Notes under the pieces: model-generated
What the model saw: the letters and a program-made list of their open reading frames with translations, nothing else
Database searches by the model: none
Told to the model about the DNA's origin: nothing
NCBI GenBank assembly: GCA_015039365.1
Contig: WION01000162.1
Location: forward strand, 53,033 to 117,032
Length of the DNA stretch: 64,000 bases
Source of the DNA: Amanita rubescens
Taxonomy: Eukaryota > Basidiomycota > Agaricomycetes > Agaricales > Amanitaceae
Direction: 5' to 3'
Shown: in pieces, positions 1-9,605 of the stretch
How the letters are laid out: each line of letters opens with the position of its first letter
How positions within the stretch are numbered: position 1 is the first letter of the stretch
Position numbers and translations under genes: made by a program

Positions 1-737
1 CCACAGGTGAGAGGGTTTCGTTTCTCGCGCGAATAGATTCTAAACAAGCTCAGAGTGTAAGATACATTGTCTCGCTCTCGGAAATGACGTTGATCGCTCA
101 CTGCGTTTCAGTGTACCCAACTTTATGTGTCAAGGTTCTTTTTGCCCATTCACTAGTCCGCGCGCGCTTCTCTCTGACTATCAACGCTAGGAGGAGACTT
201 CATCAAAGGCGATGGAACGGGGTCATTTTCAATCTACGGAGACAAATTTCCAGTGCGTATACACTCTTTTCAACCTAGGCATAATATACCGACCTGTTTC
301 CAATATAGGATGAAAATTTTACCTGAAAAACACGCAGGCCCCGGGTTACTCTCCATGGTAGCACCCCGTCCTTCTTTCAACCTTCGTCACGCCTGCTAAC
401 TCGGCCTTTTTTTCTTTTCCATCCAGGCCAACTCTGGCCCAAACACGAACGGAAGCCAAGTAAGTCGCATACGTTCGAGCACCACACATACGTATTCCCA
501 ACTCATTTACGTGATAGTTCTTCATCACAACCGCAAAATGTGATTTCCTCGACGGCAAACATGTCGTTTTCGGACGGGTGATCGATGGTATGCTCACGTT
601 GCGCAAGATTGAGCACGTGTCTACTGGGCCGAACAATAGACCCAAGTTGACAGTTAAGATAGTTGGTATGTTTATCACGGTCGGATTGCTGCGTATTGTA
701 TGCTGATCGTCGTTGAACAGAGTGCGGTGAAATGTAG
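1..737 (+). CDS. Cyclophilin H-like peptidyl-prolyl isomerase, copy 1, 3' part
   Basis: This is the 3' part of a spliceosome-associated cyclophilin (CypH type). Visible exons are <1-6, 112-134, 191-252, 309-357, 427-459, 518-665 and 721-737. They encode the core motifs [44 protein letters not shown] and the CypH-type tail TGPNNRPKL...CGEM, ending in TAG at 735-737. Exon 6 is 49 nt where 48 is expected, so one extra base breaks the frame after DENF; the right-hand copy has the same net length error with the extra T placed differently. Introns are 47-105 nt. The 5' exons lie outside the window. A real pseudogene and an uncorrected sequence error are both possible. The family call is firm; whether it is functional is not. 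Confidence 0.8.
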
Positions 738-1085
738 TGAAGTTCACAATGGATGAGTTTTGCAAGAGCTGTATAAGAAACTACGACGTCGTCTTGTCCC
801 GATGTCTAGAAGCATAATGACCATAGTTACCAAACGGATTAGGAAAACCCGTCTATGGCATCGTGACAGTGGTGGGATCGACGATGATAAGACATCACCA
901 GTGGTCCATTGAACAATTGCTGTCAAAGCTTGCTCTTGAAGGTACTCTGAACTACCGCAAGATTGTATGATCTCTTCTGCTGCCGTCGTCTCGCTCCCGT
1001 ACCAAATGTGATGAATGACCCAGAAGGCTAGAGCGTGTTTTCAATCTATCTTAACATTTTCGCGTGCATGCATGAAAAAAAAGAA
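1..1085 (+). repeat. Tandem duplication, left copy (cyclophilin H 3' part)
   Basis: This segment is repeated almost base for base at 3142-4208, introns and 3' flank included. The copies differ by scattered substitutions and small indels, for example a few bases after the stop codon. The match ends near the A-run at about 1085 and 4205, after which the flanks diverge: unrelated DNA on the left, the PCNA 3' end on the right. The window edge cuts this copy inside exon 3, so the duplicated unit probably continues to the left. Confidence 0.9.
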
Positions 1086-1799
1086 AAACAGGGTAGGGCC
1101 ACAAAGAGTATACATCAAGCCTGGTCAGTTCGCTCGTGTCGGGGTCCGCGGTAAGGAGCTGTATAAGTGCAATGGTGGCGTCGTGGAACATGTTAAAGGT
1201 TTATCGATGGCGGACTTTAACAGCGCGCAGGACTATAAGCTCACGACCCCCAGGAACTGGGCTCGGTCAAGATGTAATTGTATGCAACGCGTCTGCCCCT
1301 AGTCATAAACTGGGGTTGAATAATGATTTCCGTTCCATTTCGCTTCCTGATCCTTTCGAGTAAGAGGCACGCTACCAACATGATCCAGACCGCTGGGAGT
1401 GTTGACAATGATATCGCTGCTTTGGAAACAGGGACGAGGCCGGGCGTCCTTTTACAATTAAGTGCTTTGACGTGACAACCGTCTCGCCGGTTGAATGCCG
1501 ACTCGTGTCGATTCTGACGTGGTGTTACGGAGGATCCCAATCGAAGCTCTTCCATGCAACGCAGATCCTATGCCTCGGCTCGATATGATAAATACGGGGC
1601 CGGACGCCTTGGTGATGCATTTTCGTAAAGCAAACTAGATAACTTATACAGGGTTTTCTGAAACAATGTTATTGATTTGCCTCGTCTTCGTGCAACAACA
1701 AATTCTCATATAATTCCCTCACTCACGACCAACACGTGAATCTCCTGTACCACATGGCACGGGTGAGCGTTGGGTTGACCGTGGGTTGTAAATAACTTA
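738..1799. other. 3' flank and intergenic DNA, no supported gene
   Basis: Bases 738-1085 are the duplicated 3' flank of cyclophilin H copy 1. From 1086 to 1799 I see no gene. An open frame at 1015-1302 (95 codons) starts inside the duplicated flank, has no recognisable motif and shows no splice logic, so it is not called. Confidence 0.5.
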
Positions 1800-2297
1800 C
1801 TAAAGAGCAGCGACAAGATCCGTTAGAGTTTGGAAGTCGTCAAAAGAGGCATGGTCATGAGTGGTGTCATGCCACGCAATGAGTGGCTGCACATCTTGTC
1901 CGTCGTCCTCCTTTACACCATACCTCCAATGTGGTCCAATGGATTCAATCCAGTAGACCTTCGAACGCGCGGTGGCGGCGAACGCAGTGTCTATTTGTTG
2001 ATTGAGCTCGCGTTCAGGAACTGGGATTCCAGGCTTCAAATGCTCGGCATTTCCGATTGCAATGATGAGGACAGAGCGTAATGTGATTGGAGCTGTAGTA
2101 GTCAGCTTCACGACCTCGATGATGAGATGACTGTCAGGATCAAGAGGGCGACGGTGCGGAGTGACAAAGTAGCGTTGGGCAGGGGGAAAGAGGGTTGTGA
2201 GGATTGCATTCCACGGCCCAAACCATCCATCTCCAATGGCTTCCTGGGGGTTCTCCGTATAGCGCTCCATAAGATTCATGATGAGTGGGGCGAACAT
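1800..2297 (-). CDS. Uncharacterised Agaricomycete protein, degenerate PD-(D/E)XK-like
   Basis: A single-exon frame of 165 residues. It resembles a small multi-copy Agaricomycete family of unknown function with an N-terminal GWFGPWNAILTTLFP block, a strand pair that looks like a PD-(D/E)XK nuclease core (LIIEVVKL, then VLIIAIGN) and a conserved KVYWI..IGPHWRYG block at about residues 113-126. In the related broken copy at 37885-38106 the second strand reads VIEIK; here the Glu and Lys are replaced (IAIGN). If the family is a nuclease, this copy should be inactive. It lies between the two cyclophilin H copies on the opposite strand. The nuclease-fold idea is my inference from the strand pattern; the family resemblance is from memory of basidiomycete proteomes. 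An open frame of this length with conserved blocks is unlikely by chance. Confidence 0.55.
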   Translation of the reverse strand: MFAPLIMNLMERYTENPQEAIGDGWFGPWNAILTTLFPPAQRYFVTPHRRPLDPDSHLIIEVVKLTTTAPITLRSVLIIAIGNAEHLKPGIPVPERELNQQIDTAFAATARSKVYWIESIGPHWRYGVKEDDGQDVQPLIAWHDTTHDHASFDDFQTLTDLVAAL

Positions 2298-2825
2298 GTT
2301 GTTAAGTAACAGAATCTTACTACTATAACTAGCATACTTATCTAAGACATCTCATCTAATCATTGCGTGCCTCAACTTTCTATTCATCCTCAATCTATCT
2401 CCGATAGAATCTTTTCAACACAAATAATAACGTTTTGAAGCTGTCGTGCACAACCGCGGTACCGCACCTCGTGTGGTCGTATCGCTTCCGCTATACACCG
2501 TCCGTCATAGAAACAGTTCTAAAGCTCGTCTAGGTGCTTCTGCAACTCAGTTCAAAATTTTGGACCTCTCCTTAGGCCACGCCGTATAGGACCCACTCTA
2601 GGCTATCTCTTTATCCTCTAGCCCGCTTCCATACTCCCAAATCGAAAGTTGACCATCGTCACAGGCCCACATGTTCTGCCATCACTCGCAAAGTTCCAAG
2701 TCGCCAGAGAAAGATATGCACAAGATGCCACTACTCGGACACTCCGCACTGCGTCCTCACGTTAAACTCAGCGGAGCAATATCGCAGCTGACATAATCCA
2801 CGACTCTTGGATTTATACCGTCGTC
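2298..2825. other. Intergenic region upstream of cyclophilin H copy 2
   Basis: There is no coding frame. It presumably holds the promoter and 5' leader of cyclophilin H copy 2, whose ATG is at 2826, and the 5' side of the minus-strand gene at 1800-2297. I see no clear TATA box and no repeat. Confidence 0.5.
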
Positions 2826-3878
2826 ATGTCCGCAACGCCCACCGTAACACGTCCCATCGTCTTCATGGACATCCAAATCGGAGAGACTCCAGCAGGAAGA
2901 CTCAAGATGGAGCTGTTCAGTGAAATCGTGCCCAAGTGTGTTCTCCGCATATTATCCAAACCGGTCGAATGACTGATCATCAAAGTTGTTGGGTTATACA
3001 GGACCGCTGAAAATGTCAGACAGCTATGCACGGGGGAATACAGGTGCTTTACTTCGAAATTTGGGTCACCATCGGTGATGTAATGATTTTCCTTTTGGTT
3101 AGAGTGAATGCGAGACCGATGGGGTATAAGGATGCGACGTTCCACAGGTGAGAGGGTTTCGTTTCTCGCGCGAGAATAGATTCTAAACAAGCTCAGAGTG
3201 TAAGATACATTGTCTCGCTCTCGGAAATGACGTTGATCGCTCACGCATTTCAGTGTACCCAACTTTATGTGTCAAGGTTCTTTTTGCCCATTCACTAGTC
3301 CGCGCGCGCTTCTCTCTGACTATCAACGCTAGGAGGAGACTTCATCAAAGGCGATGGAACGGGATCATTTTCAATCTACGGAGATAAATTTCCAGTGCGT
3401 ATACGCTCTTTTCAACCTAGGCATATACCGACCTGTTTCCAATATAGGATGAAAACTTTTACCGAAAAACACGCAGGCCCCGGCTTACTCTCCATGGTAG
3501 CACCCCGTCCTTCTTTCAACCGTCGTCACGCCTGCTAACTCGGCCTTTTTTTTCTTTTCCATCCAGGCCAACTCTGGCCCAAACACGAACGGAAGCCAAG
3601 TAAGTCGCATACGTTTGGACACCACACATACGTATTCCCAACACAGTTTACGTGATAGTTCTTCATCACAACCGCAAAATGTGATTTCCTCGACGGCAAA
3701 CATGTCGTTTTCGGACGGGTGATCGATGGTATGCTCACGTTGCGCAAGATTGAGCACGTGTCTACTGGGCCGAACAATAGACCCAAGTTGACAGTTAAGA
3801 TAGTTGGTATGTTTATCACGGTCGGATTGCTGCGTATTGTATGCTGATCGTCGTTGAACAGAGTGCGGTGAAATGTAG
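2826..3878 (+). CDS. Cyclophilin H-like peptidyl-prolyl isomerase, copy 2
   Basis: CypH-type cyclophilins accelerate prolyl cis-trans isomerisation and ride on the U4/U6 part of the spliceosomal tri-snRNP. Nine exons can be placed: 2826-2935, 3002-3043, 3103-3147, 3254-3276 (a 23-nt microexon), 3333-3394, 3448-3496, 3567-3599, 3659-3806 and 3862-3878, giving about 175 residues, close to the usual length. Motifs in order: [62 protein letters not shown] and the tail GPNNRPKL...CGEM. Oddities: exon 6 carries one extra base; the split codon joining exons 3 and 4 gives Ser where cyclophilins have the catalytic Arg (FHR becomes FHS); and the drug-contact Trp is Phe (CDFLDG). All splice sites are GT...AG. 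The gene may be functional with an assembly error, or a decaying paralogue. Confidence 0.82.
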
Positions 3879-4208
3879 AAGTAGTATGCTCGTGAAGTCC
3901 ACAATGGATGAGTTTTACAAGAGCGGTATAAGAAACTACGACGTCGTCTTGTCCTGATAGCTAGAAGCATAACGACCATAGTTATCAAACAGATTAGGAA
4001 AACCCGTCTATGACATCGTGACGGTGGTGGGATCGACGACGTGGTCCATTGAGCAATTGCTGTCAACGCTCGCGCTTGCAGGTATGAACTACCGCAAGAT
4101 CGTATGATCTGTTCTGCTGCCGTCATCCCGCTCCCGTACCCAGAAGGGTAGAGGCATGTTTTCAATCTGTCAGTAACATTTTCGCGTGCATGCATGAAAA
4201 AAAAACAA
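3142..4208 (+). repeat. Tandem duplication, right copy
   Basis: This is the second copy of the segment at 1-1085, covering cyclophilin H from the end of exon 3 to its 3' flank. The copies start identically (CCACAGGTGAGAGGG) and stay alignable to the A-run near 4200. The preserved introns show a DNA-level duplication, not a reverse-transcribed copy. Confidence 0.9.
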
Positions 4209-4251
4209 GGTTAGATATATATTATATGTACAGGGTAACGCATATTTTCTT

Positions 4252-5530
4252 CTACTCATCCCCAATCTTGGGTGCCAAATAATACCGAATGTGCCCTTGC
4301 TTGAAATCATACGAGACCTGTCATGCTTATGAACGCTAAACCAAGATCAAACATACAGAGCACCTTACTAGTAGTGGAACGTCGTTGCTCATCATCAACT
4401 GAACTTTATTTGCAACACTTGTGCTTTTGGCAAAGTTGACGAGGTACTTGAGTGAGAATGTGAGGGAAACAGTGAGAATTGAGCTCAATGACAACTCCAG
4501 ATGGTCTTGAATCTTCGTCTGAATCCTCGTCATCCTTTTTTTTCTTCGATTTCGAAGTCTTGGCTTTCTTTGTTGGTTTTTTCCCATTCGCCTGATGGTA
4601 TCTCGTCAGAATTTGTCCTTCGTCAGTCAGAGTAGACATACCTTCTTCTTTCTCTTACGACCGGTTTCCTCTTCATCTTCGTCCTCATCTTCATTCTCAG
4701 ACGCTTGCTCTTCCTCGCCTTCAGAGTCGACGATGACCGGTTTTTCTTCCTGATCCTCATCCATCTCTACATCAGCGTCTTCCTTCTTCACCTTTTTCGA
4801 GGAGCTAGGCTCGTCCTCGTCCTCTTCCTTTGGCTTGGTCTTTTTGACCTTGCCAATGGGACCAGTCGCTCTGACGCAACAAGACGTTCGCATTGGCTGC
4901 TTCACCGTCACAGGTGAAACGAACGCCTTCCTTGCTCACGTCGATGCGCACGCTCTCGCCTAACGAGGACAAGTCACGGACGAGCCTCGCGAATTCCGAC
5001 GAAGGCATGGTTATCCGAGCCTCGTACTCTGTATCTGGGATTCCGAGAGCGTCGGTATCGATATCCATCAATTTCATATCGTATTCGGCAACGCGGTCAG
5101 AGTCTAGAAAAGGCGTAAGATTAGAGACGATACGCGACTCCAACGCGTTGTGATACTCACGCTTGGCCTCGTAGATCAAATTGAGAGTATCTGCGTCATC
5201 TAGAGCTTTGAGGGTGCAGATATCGTCATCCTTTGCGCACTTGAGGACCTTGGAAAGGCTCCCGAGGTTCACGCCGAGTGGCAACGGGCGGTCACATCTA
5301 TAGTTCACAAAGCCGGTGGCAGATAGAAGAACAGACACGAGGGCGACGTGGGAGTTGTCCATGGCTTGCAAATTGACGCCTTCTTCGTTGCATTCAAAGT
5401 TCGCGTCTGTCACCAATTCCTTCACGGCTGTGTAGGACAACGATTAGACTTTTGACGAGGTATGTTCTGCGAACTTACCATCTAGGAGCTTTTTCAAGAG
5501 ACCAGCTTCACCCAGCTTGGCTTCGAGCAT
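4252..5530 (-). CDS. Proliferating cell nuclear antigen (PCNA) with large charged insertion
   Basis: PCNA is the homotrimeric sliding clamp that tethers DNA polymerases and repair factors at the fork. Exons on the minus strand: 5530-5479, 5427-5161, 5103-4642, 4591-4369 and 4317-4252. Motifs in order: start [35 protein letters not shown], the [12 protein letters not shown] segment, [45 protein letters not shown] and the C-terminal [10 protein letters not shown]. Between residue ~184 (LLRQ) and the strand VVIELN lies about 108 residues of alternating acidic and lysine-rich sequence where the usual loop is about 10, so the protein would be about 355 residues against the usual ~260. Two single-base insertions, near 4870 and near 4470, must be removed to join the frames. 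The identity is certain; the intactness is not. Confidence 0.9.
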
Positions 5531-5563
5531 TGTGAACAGAGAAGAGTATGAAGGAGAAGCCGC

Positions 5564-5579
5564 ACGCGTCTGAACGCGT
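5564..5579. promoter_or_regulatory. Paired MluI cell-cycle boxes (ACGCGT) between PCNA and its neighbour
   Basis: Two ACGCGT hexamers at 5564-5569 and 5574-5579 lie 34-49 bp upstream of the PCNA start, in the 178-bp gap to the divergent gene at 5709. In fungi ACGCGT is the MCB element bound by MBF, which drives G1/S genes, PCNA among them. The motif pair is seen directly; its use by MBF here is inference. Confidence 0.6.
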
Positions 5580-5708
5580 CAACGAATTGGAGCGGAGTTT
5601 GAATAGTTCCACGTATCGTCACACATTGTCACAGCAGAAGTAGTGCCAGCCACCGCGTCTATATGTCGGCTGGGGTCTCCTAGCCTTTCTTATTCTTAAA
5701 CTTTCACT

Positions 5709-6528
5709 ATGTTGACGCGTGCAGAACAGCGCAGACAGAGACAACTCGAAATTGAGAAAGAACAGCGTTTGGAGGACGATGAAGCCCTCAAAATGACCGA
5801 GGTACGTAACCTAGGTCGTGTGCCCCCTCCATGGCTGTTGACCGTCCCGTTAACAGGAGCAGCGCGAAACGCTGTTGCGGTCATTCCGCTCTGTTAAATT
5901 CGAGTTTTATGATTTAGACGGTCTCTCGTGGACTGATTCTATAAAGCAGAGGCTGTTGCGCAAGGTCAGTGGCAGGACATCTTTACCGGTGCTGGTAAGG
6001 TATTGACGCCCCTCCTCACCCTCCAGGATGCTCGCGCTACTATGAAAAAGCCGACTTTTGTAGTCCTTACGAAGGCGGATCTTGCGTCGTTTGCACCGGA
6101 AGACACCATACGTCCGTCCGCTGTTAGACGCACGCGCGCTGCGCAGCAAGAGAGCGGCTCTCCGCAGCGCATTAGCATCAATCCTGACCCCGGGATTGAG
6201 ATACGGAAAGAGAGATGGAAGTCGTACTCGTTCGCCTGTCAAGGGCCTATTCTCCGTCTCCGACACCGACGCACCTTCTATGCGGACGACCTCAACGTTG
6301 AACGACGATCAGATGACGATCAGGTTCGAAGCCCATTCGGGCAGAGATCAGATGTCGCCTGGTTCACATCCAAGTCAGCGGACGGACGCCGGCGTCATCA
6401 CATCCATATTTCGTTCATCGGTTTTCTCGCCGACGCATGGACGAAAGAGGTCCCAAACATGTTCCGTCGTAGCTACACCCAAGTCGTCCCCTTTGCTTGC
6501 ACCCGTCGCCCATTTTGTATCCCCTTAA
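5709..6528 (+). CDS. Unrecognised conserved-looking gene divergent from PCNA
   Basis: I do not recognise this protein. Exon 1 (5709-5801) encodes a charged helix starting MLTRAEQRRQRQLEIEKEQR. A good donor GTACGT at 5802 joins exon 2 (5857-5964; EQRETLLRSFRSVKFEFYDL...), and a GTCAGT donor at 5965 joins exon 3 from 6027 (TMKKPTFVVLTKADLASFAP...). Around 6210 the protein-like reading moves into another frame (SPVKGLFSVSDTDAP, then LNDDQMTIRFEAH), which runs to a stop at 6526-6528. One extra base near 6213 would explain this, like the extra bases in the two neighbouring genes. If the first frame is instead kept, it stays open to 6686. The N-terminus looks like a coiled coil; the C-terminus is low-complexity and probably disordered. 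Exons 1 and 2 are well supported; the 3' end is uncertain. Confidence 0.5.
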
Positions 6529-6689
6529 CCTGCAATGTATACCACTCGTTTAGCATCGGAGGCCCGAAAACCACCTTTTTTTCCTTGATTGCGAATCTCT
6601 TAGTAGCCAGTCGTTCCCCGGAGCAATATAAAAATCTCCATGACAAATGTAATGAACTGGTGGGCCCGAAAACCAGACTCAAATGAATT

Positions 6690-7933
6690 TTCTCAAAGGT
6701 TTACAAGTTCACAAGCAACAATGGCACTGAAATAAAGGCCCTTGATACACCAGGAATCCATCATAATCCCATTGTCTTGTGGAAAAAGCACTCTCAGGAA
6801 TCAGGTGTTAACGAAAGCAGGATCAAAATGGAGGCAATCCATGTCTGAAGCACATGAAATGCCATGGATGCCACATGCGTACAGCAACCCAGTCCCTAGC
6901 CTTACCCAAACCCTCAAAGCAACAACACAAAATATGTTCCATTTCATTGTGCAAACATTTGGCGGTGTTGCCACCCAAATGCTTGAACCAGCTACACACT
7001 TGTTGTTCTTCGCCATGGTTGGGGTGGTCGATTGGTTGAGTCGGACAGTTAAGAAATGTGCTAGGCAGCATGTTAGGTCTTTTTGGACTTGTCCATTGGC
7101 TCAGGGATCTTACCCAGGTTGTCAGATGATCACTGGTGCTCCCACCGTGAATGGCCCGGGGCTGCAACATGAATTGAAAATTCCGATGGACAACTGGTCC
7201 AAGGACCACCTGGACCACCACAACAACCAAAAATGAGCAAAAAATTGTTGTATATAATCCTCCTTGTTATCATCAGCATACCCTTTGCCATGTCAAAACT
7301 CATCAAAGTGCTGCGACAATGTGCTCAGGCAGAAGTTGCTGTGAATGATGGCACCCTGCCTGGGCAGCTACACCCACTCAATCCTTCAACCTCTCCATTC
7401 AATCCACAAGGAAGCATACCAAAATAGGCAAGTCGGATCAATCTGACTTTCCTGTGCATGCACCCAAGCGCCAAATGCTTGTAGTATAGCAAATCACTCA
7501 CTCTGTGATTGCCAGTGATAACCAGCATAATCCAACACTCCCCCTCAATCACGAGTGTCCAGGAAAACTTCAAAAATGTTGCAAATTGTCTTCATCAAGA
7601 AAATAAAGCCAGGAAGCCAAAGTTCCCATGCAACATGCTTCAAGAATTCTTCTTCAACTGCAGAGCGATCCAAATTGCTCATTGCTTGCAGGTAGGTCCT
7701 AAACTTGCCATATGCTTGATATCTAACCAACATGGTGGTTAGAACGTTCATCAATCCCATGGTAAGTCCACCAGTTCCCACATCATACTCGTTATCGCTG
7801 CCATCACCTTGAATGCATGTACCACACGAGGTACATCCAACCATGCCCCAAACGTCGAGCCAAGTGTTCCTCAGTATGAACATGAACTTCTGCATTAACT
7901 TGAAGCATTCAATTATCAATAGGCACGGCCCGG
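6690..7933. other. Gene-poor DNA with no recognised content
   Basis: Several open frames of 60-165 codons lie on both strands (for example minus 7545-8024), but none has a motif, a repeat or splice sites that fit together, and the longest runs into the LTR at 7934. The block GCCCGAAAACCA occurs twice just upstream, near 6571 and 6664. I take this as old, degraded repeat DNA. Confidence 0.4.
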
Positions 7934-8249
7934 TGAAACAACACAAGGGAGGCTGACTTGGGGTGCAGCCTCCGAGATGCGATGCGGCCGGTGAGTTCGG
8001 CAGCACTGAAAGGTGCTCGTCCAAGCTCGGTCACACTCGTTGAGCTCGGAAAGTAAATGCGAAGTGTGGGGGAGAAGAAGATTTATAACAAACTAGCTAC
8101 GACAGTATATGTACTCGGTGCCTCGTGTAAACTATGTGCGTATGGTCCGAAATGTATCCAGTTCCGAGTCTGAGAGCTCGGAAGCTTGACCCGAGGTTGC
8201 GGTGAGGTTTCAGTATCGGTTCCAGCATAGCCGGAATCGATACATTACA
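7934..8249 (-). mobile_element. Solo LTR (316 bp), TGTAA...GTTTCA family
   Basis: On the plus strand the segment runs from TGAAACAACAC to ATACATTACA, the reverse complement of the TGTAA...GTTTCA ends shared by the LTRs at 18577, 25046 and 43257. It is flanked by the 4-bp duplication CCGG (7930-7933 and 8250-8253). It shares the block GCCGGAATCG...TTACA with the 397-bp copies but is shorter and diverged. No internal retrotransposon sequence is present, so it is a solo LTR. Confidence 0.75.
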
Positions 8250-8417
8250 CCGGGATCGACTAGAAAGCCATAAAGCACTGCAATGACAAAATCAGACCAT
8301 TCAAGAGAGAATAGGATGCTAGAAGCTGGAAGTGATAACCAGGTACATTTCTCCATGTCTCCTTCAATGAAATGGATCCAAATGAAGCTAATAAAGATGA
8401 ACAAGCCAGAGAGTGCT

Positions 8418-9372
8418 GAAACACTGCAGAGTGCTCTGGGTTGTACCCAGCATTGCAGGTGCCATGCACAATAGTGCACAGACTTAAGCTAAGGCTGATC
8501 TGAGGGGAAGGGGAACTCCGATTCTCATTTGTAGCTATCGTACATGACTACATGTGACATGTACTTATAGTAACTACCATGCGCTTAGTACTATGCGCTT
8601 GTAGTCTGACATATTCTGACATATTCCTGTGCATCTGATGTACTCCAACAAATTCCCATGCATCAGAGTAGTGTTGCCAAAGCTAAGCTAGGCTCGGCTT
8701 CGGCTAGGCCTAGTTACTGGAGCCGGTTTTTTGGCTGATGAGTGGCTTGGGAGCCAGCTTTAGCTGGCTGAGCCATTCCCATGGGCTAGATTTTGTCGTC
8801 TGAGTTCTCCATACCCCTAAACATGTTGTTTACAATGGTTTATTCCTTTATACATTACTACCATGTCCTACTAGCTGCCTACTGGCAGTATTATGTTCTT
8901 AACAAAGGCCAGGCACTTTTGCGCACACAGCTGCGCATGGCTGTGCTGTGACATGTGACATGTGATGGGTGACACTAGCGCAACAGCCCTGGGAATTGGG
9001 AAATAGACCTTTGTTTAAGTCAGATTAGACATTACTGAAGGGATGGGGGTCATCAGGGAATGTACTGGAGGGTTTTCAGCTATCAGGGAGGCCACTGGAA
9101 TGGGGTTGTAAGACATGAGCTAGAGCCAGCTTCAGCCGGCTCTGAGCTGAGAGCTGAAAACTCAGCTCCGGCTGGCTCCTGATCGGCTTAGCTAAGCTGG
9201 CTAATGGCTTTGAGCCTAGCCGTCGGCAACACTACATCAGAGCGGAGCGGATCAAAGTGGATTGAAAGCGGACGGAAGTGGACAGAAAGTGGATTGAAGG
9301 AGGATCAATGGCGGACATCTTCAGAAAGCTTTGGAGCATGCTGCACACTGTAACAAGATTCCATCCATTACA
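8418..9372 (-). mobile_element. Solo LTR of a second subfamily, split by a hAT element
   Basis: The ends TGAAACACTGCAGAG and CCATCCATTACA match the element at 43082-43934, giving a net length of about 380 bp once the nested insertion 8669-9234 and its duplicated 8 bp are removed. The flanks are GTGC and GCGC, an imperfect 4-bp duplication. The shared text with the 43-kb copy covers the first ~180 bp and the last ~130 bp. Confidence 0.7.
8669..9234. mobile_element. Non-autonomous hAT element (566 bp)
   Basis: It is bounded by a perfect 8-bp duplication CATCAGAG (8661-8668 and 9235-9242) and by inverted ends TAGTGTTGCC, followed by further inverted blocks of GGCTAGGCTC type and many GCTNAGC/CCGGCT subterminal repeats. 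The 8-bp duplication and TAGTG ends are hAT features. There is no coding capacity. It sits inside the solo LTR at 8418-9372, so it is the younger insertion. Confidence 0.88.
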
Positions 9373-9483
9373 GCGCGTTGACAAGTTACAATGGCCATAA
9401 AGCACAATGCCCAAGAGTCTTCATTCGATATCGATTGGTCTGAGTCCCTCTTTGCTTCAAATACTTGCGCAAATCCATATAGC

Positions 9484-9605
9484 CATCCCCTTGTGTACCC
9501 CAGGGTAATCAAGGGGTAAAACCCTCCCCCCTGTTCAAGGGTGAGGGTTTTGGAGGGTAAGGGTAAGGGTTGAGCCCTGAAAACCCTGGGGTTACCCCTG
9601 CTGAT
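9484..9605. repeat. GGGTAA/TTACCC inverted cluster
   Basis: A 120-bp patch made of GGGTAA, GGGTTT and their complements in inverted order (ACCCCAGGGTAA near the left, AACCCTGGGGTTACC near the right). It resembles the subterminal arrays of the hAT elements at 19030 and 39124. The flanks ATCCCCTT and ATCCCTAA match at 6 of 8 bases, which could be an eroded duplication. Confidence 0.45.

Noticed and set aside
1015..1302. 95-codon frame downstream of cyclophilin H copy 1
   Set aside because: It begins inside the duplicated 3' flank and has no domain, splice support or counterpart in the right copy.
4705..4917. Hydrophobic plus-strand frame (possible membrane peptide)
   Set aside because: It is the complement of the acidic/Lys-rich PCNA insertion; Glu/Lys codons read backwards as Phe/Leu.
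6801..8024. Several overlapping 70-165-codon frames on both strands
   Set aside because: None has a motif, mutually compatible splice sites or a repeat partner, and one runs into an LTR.
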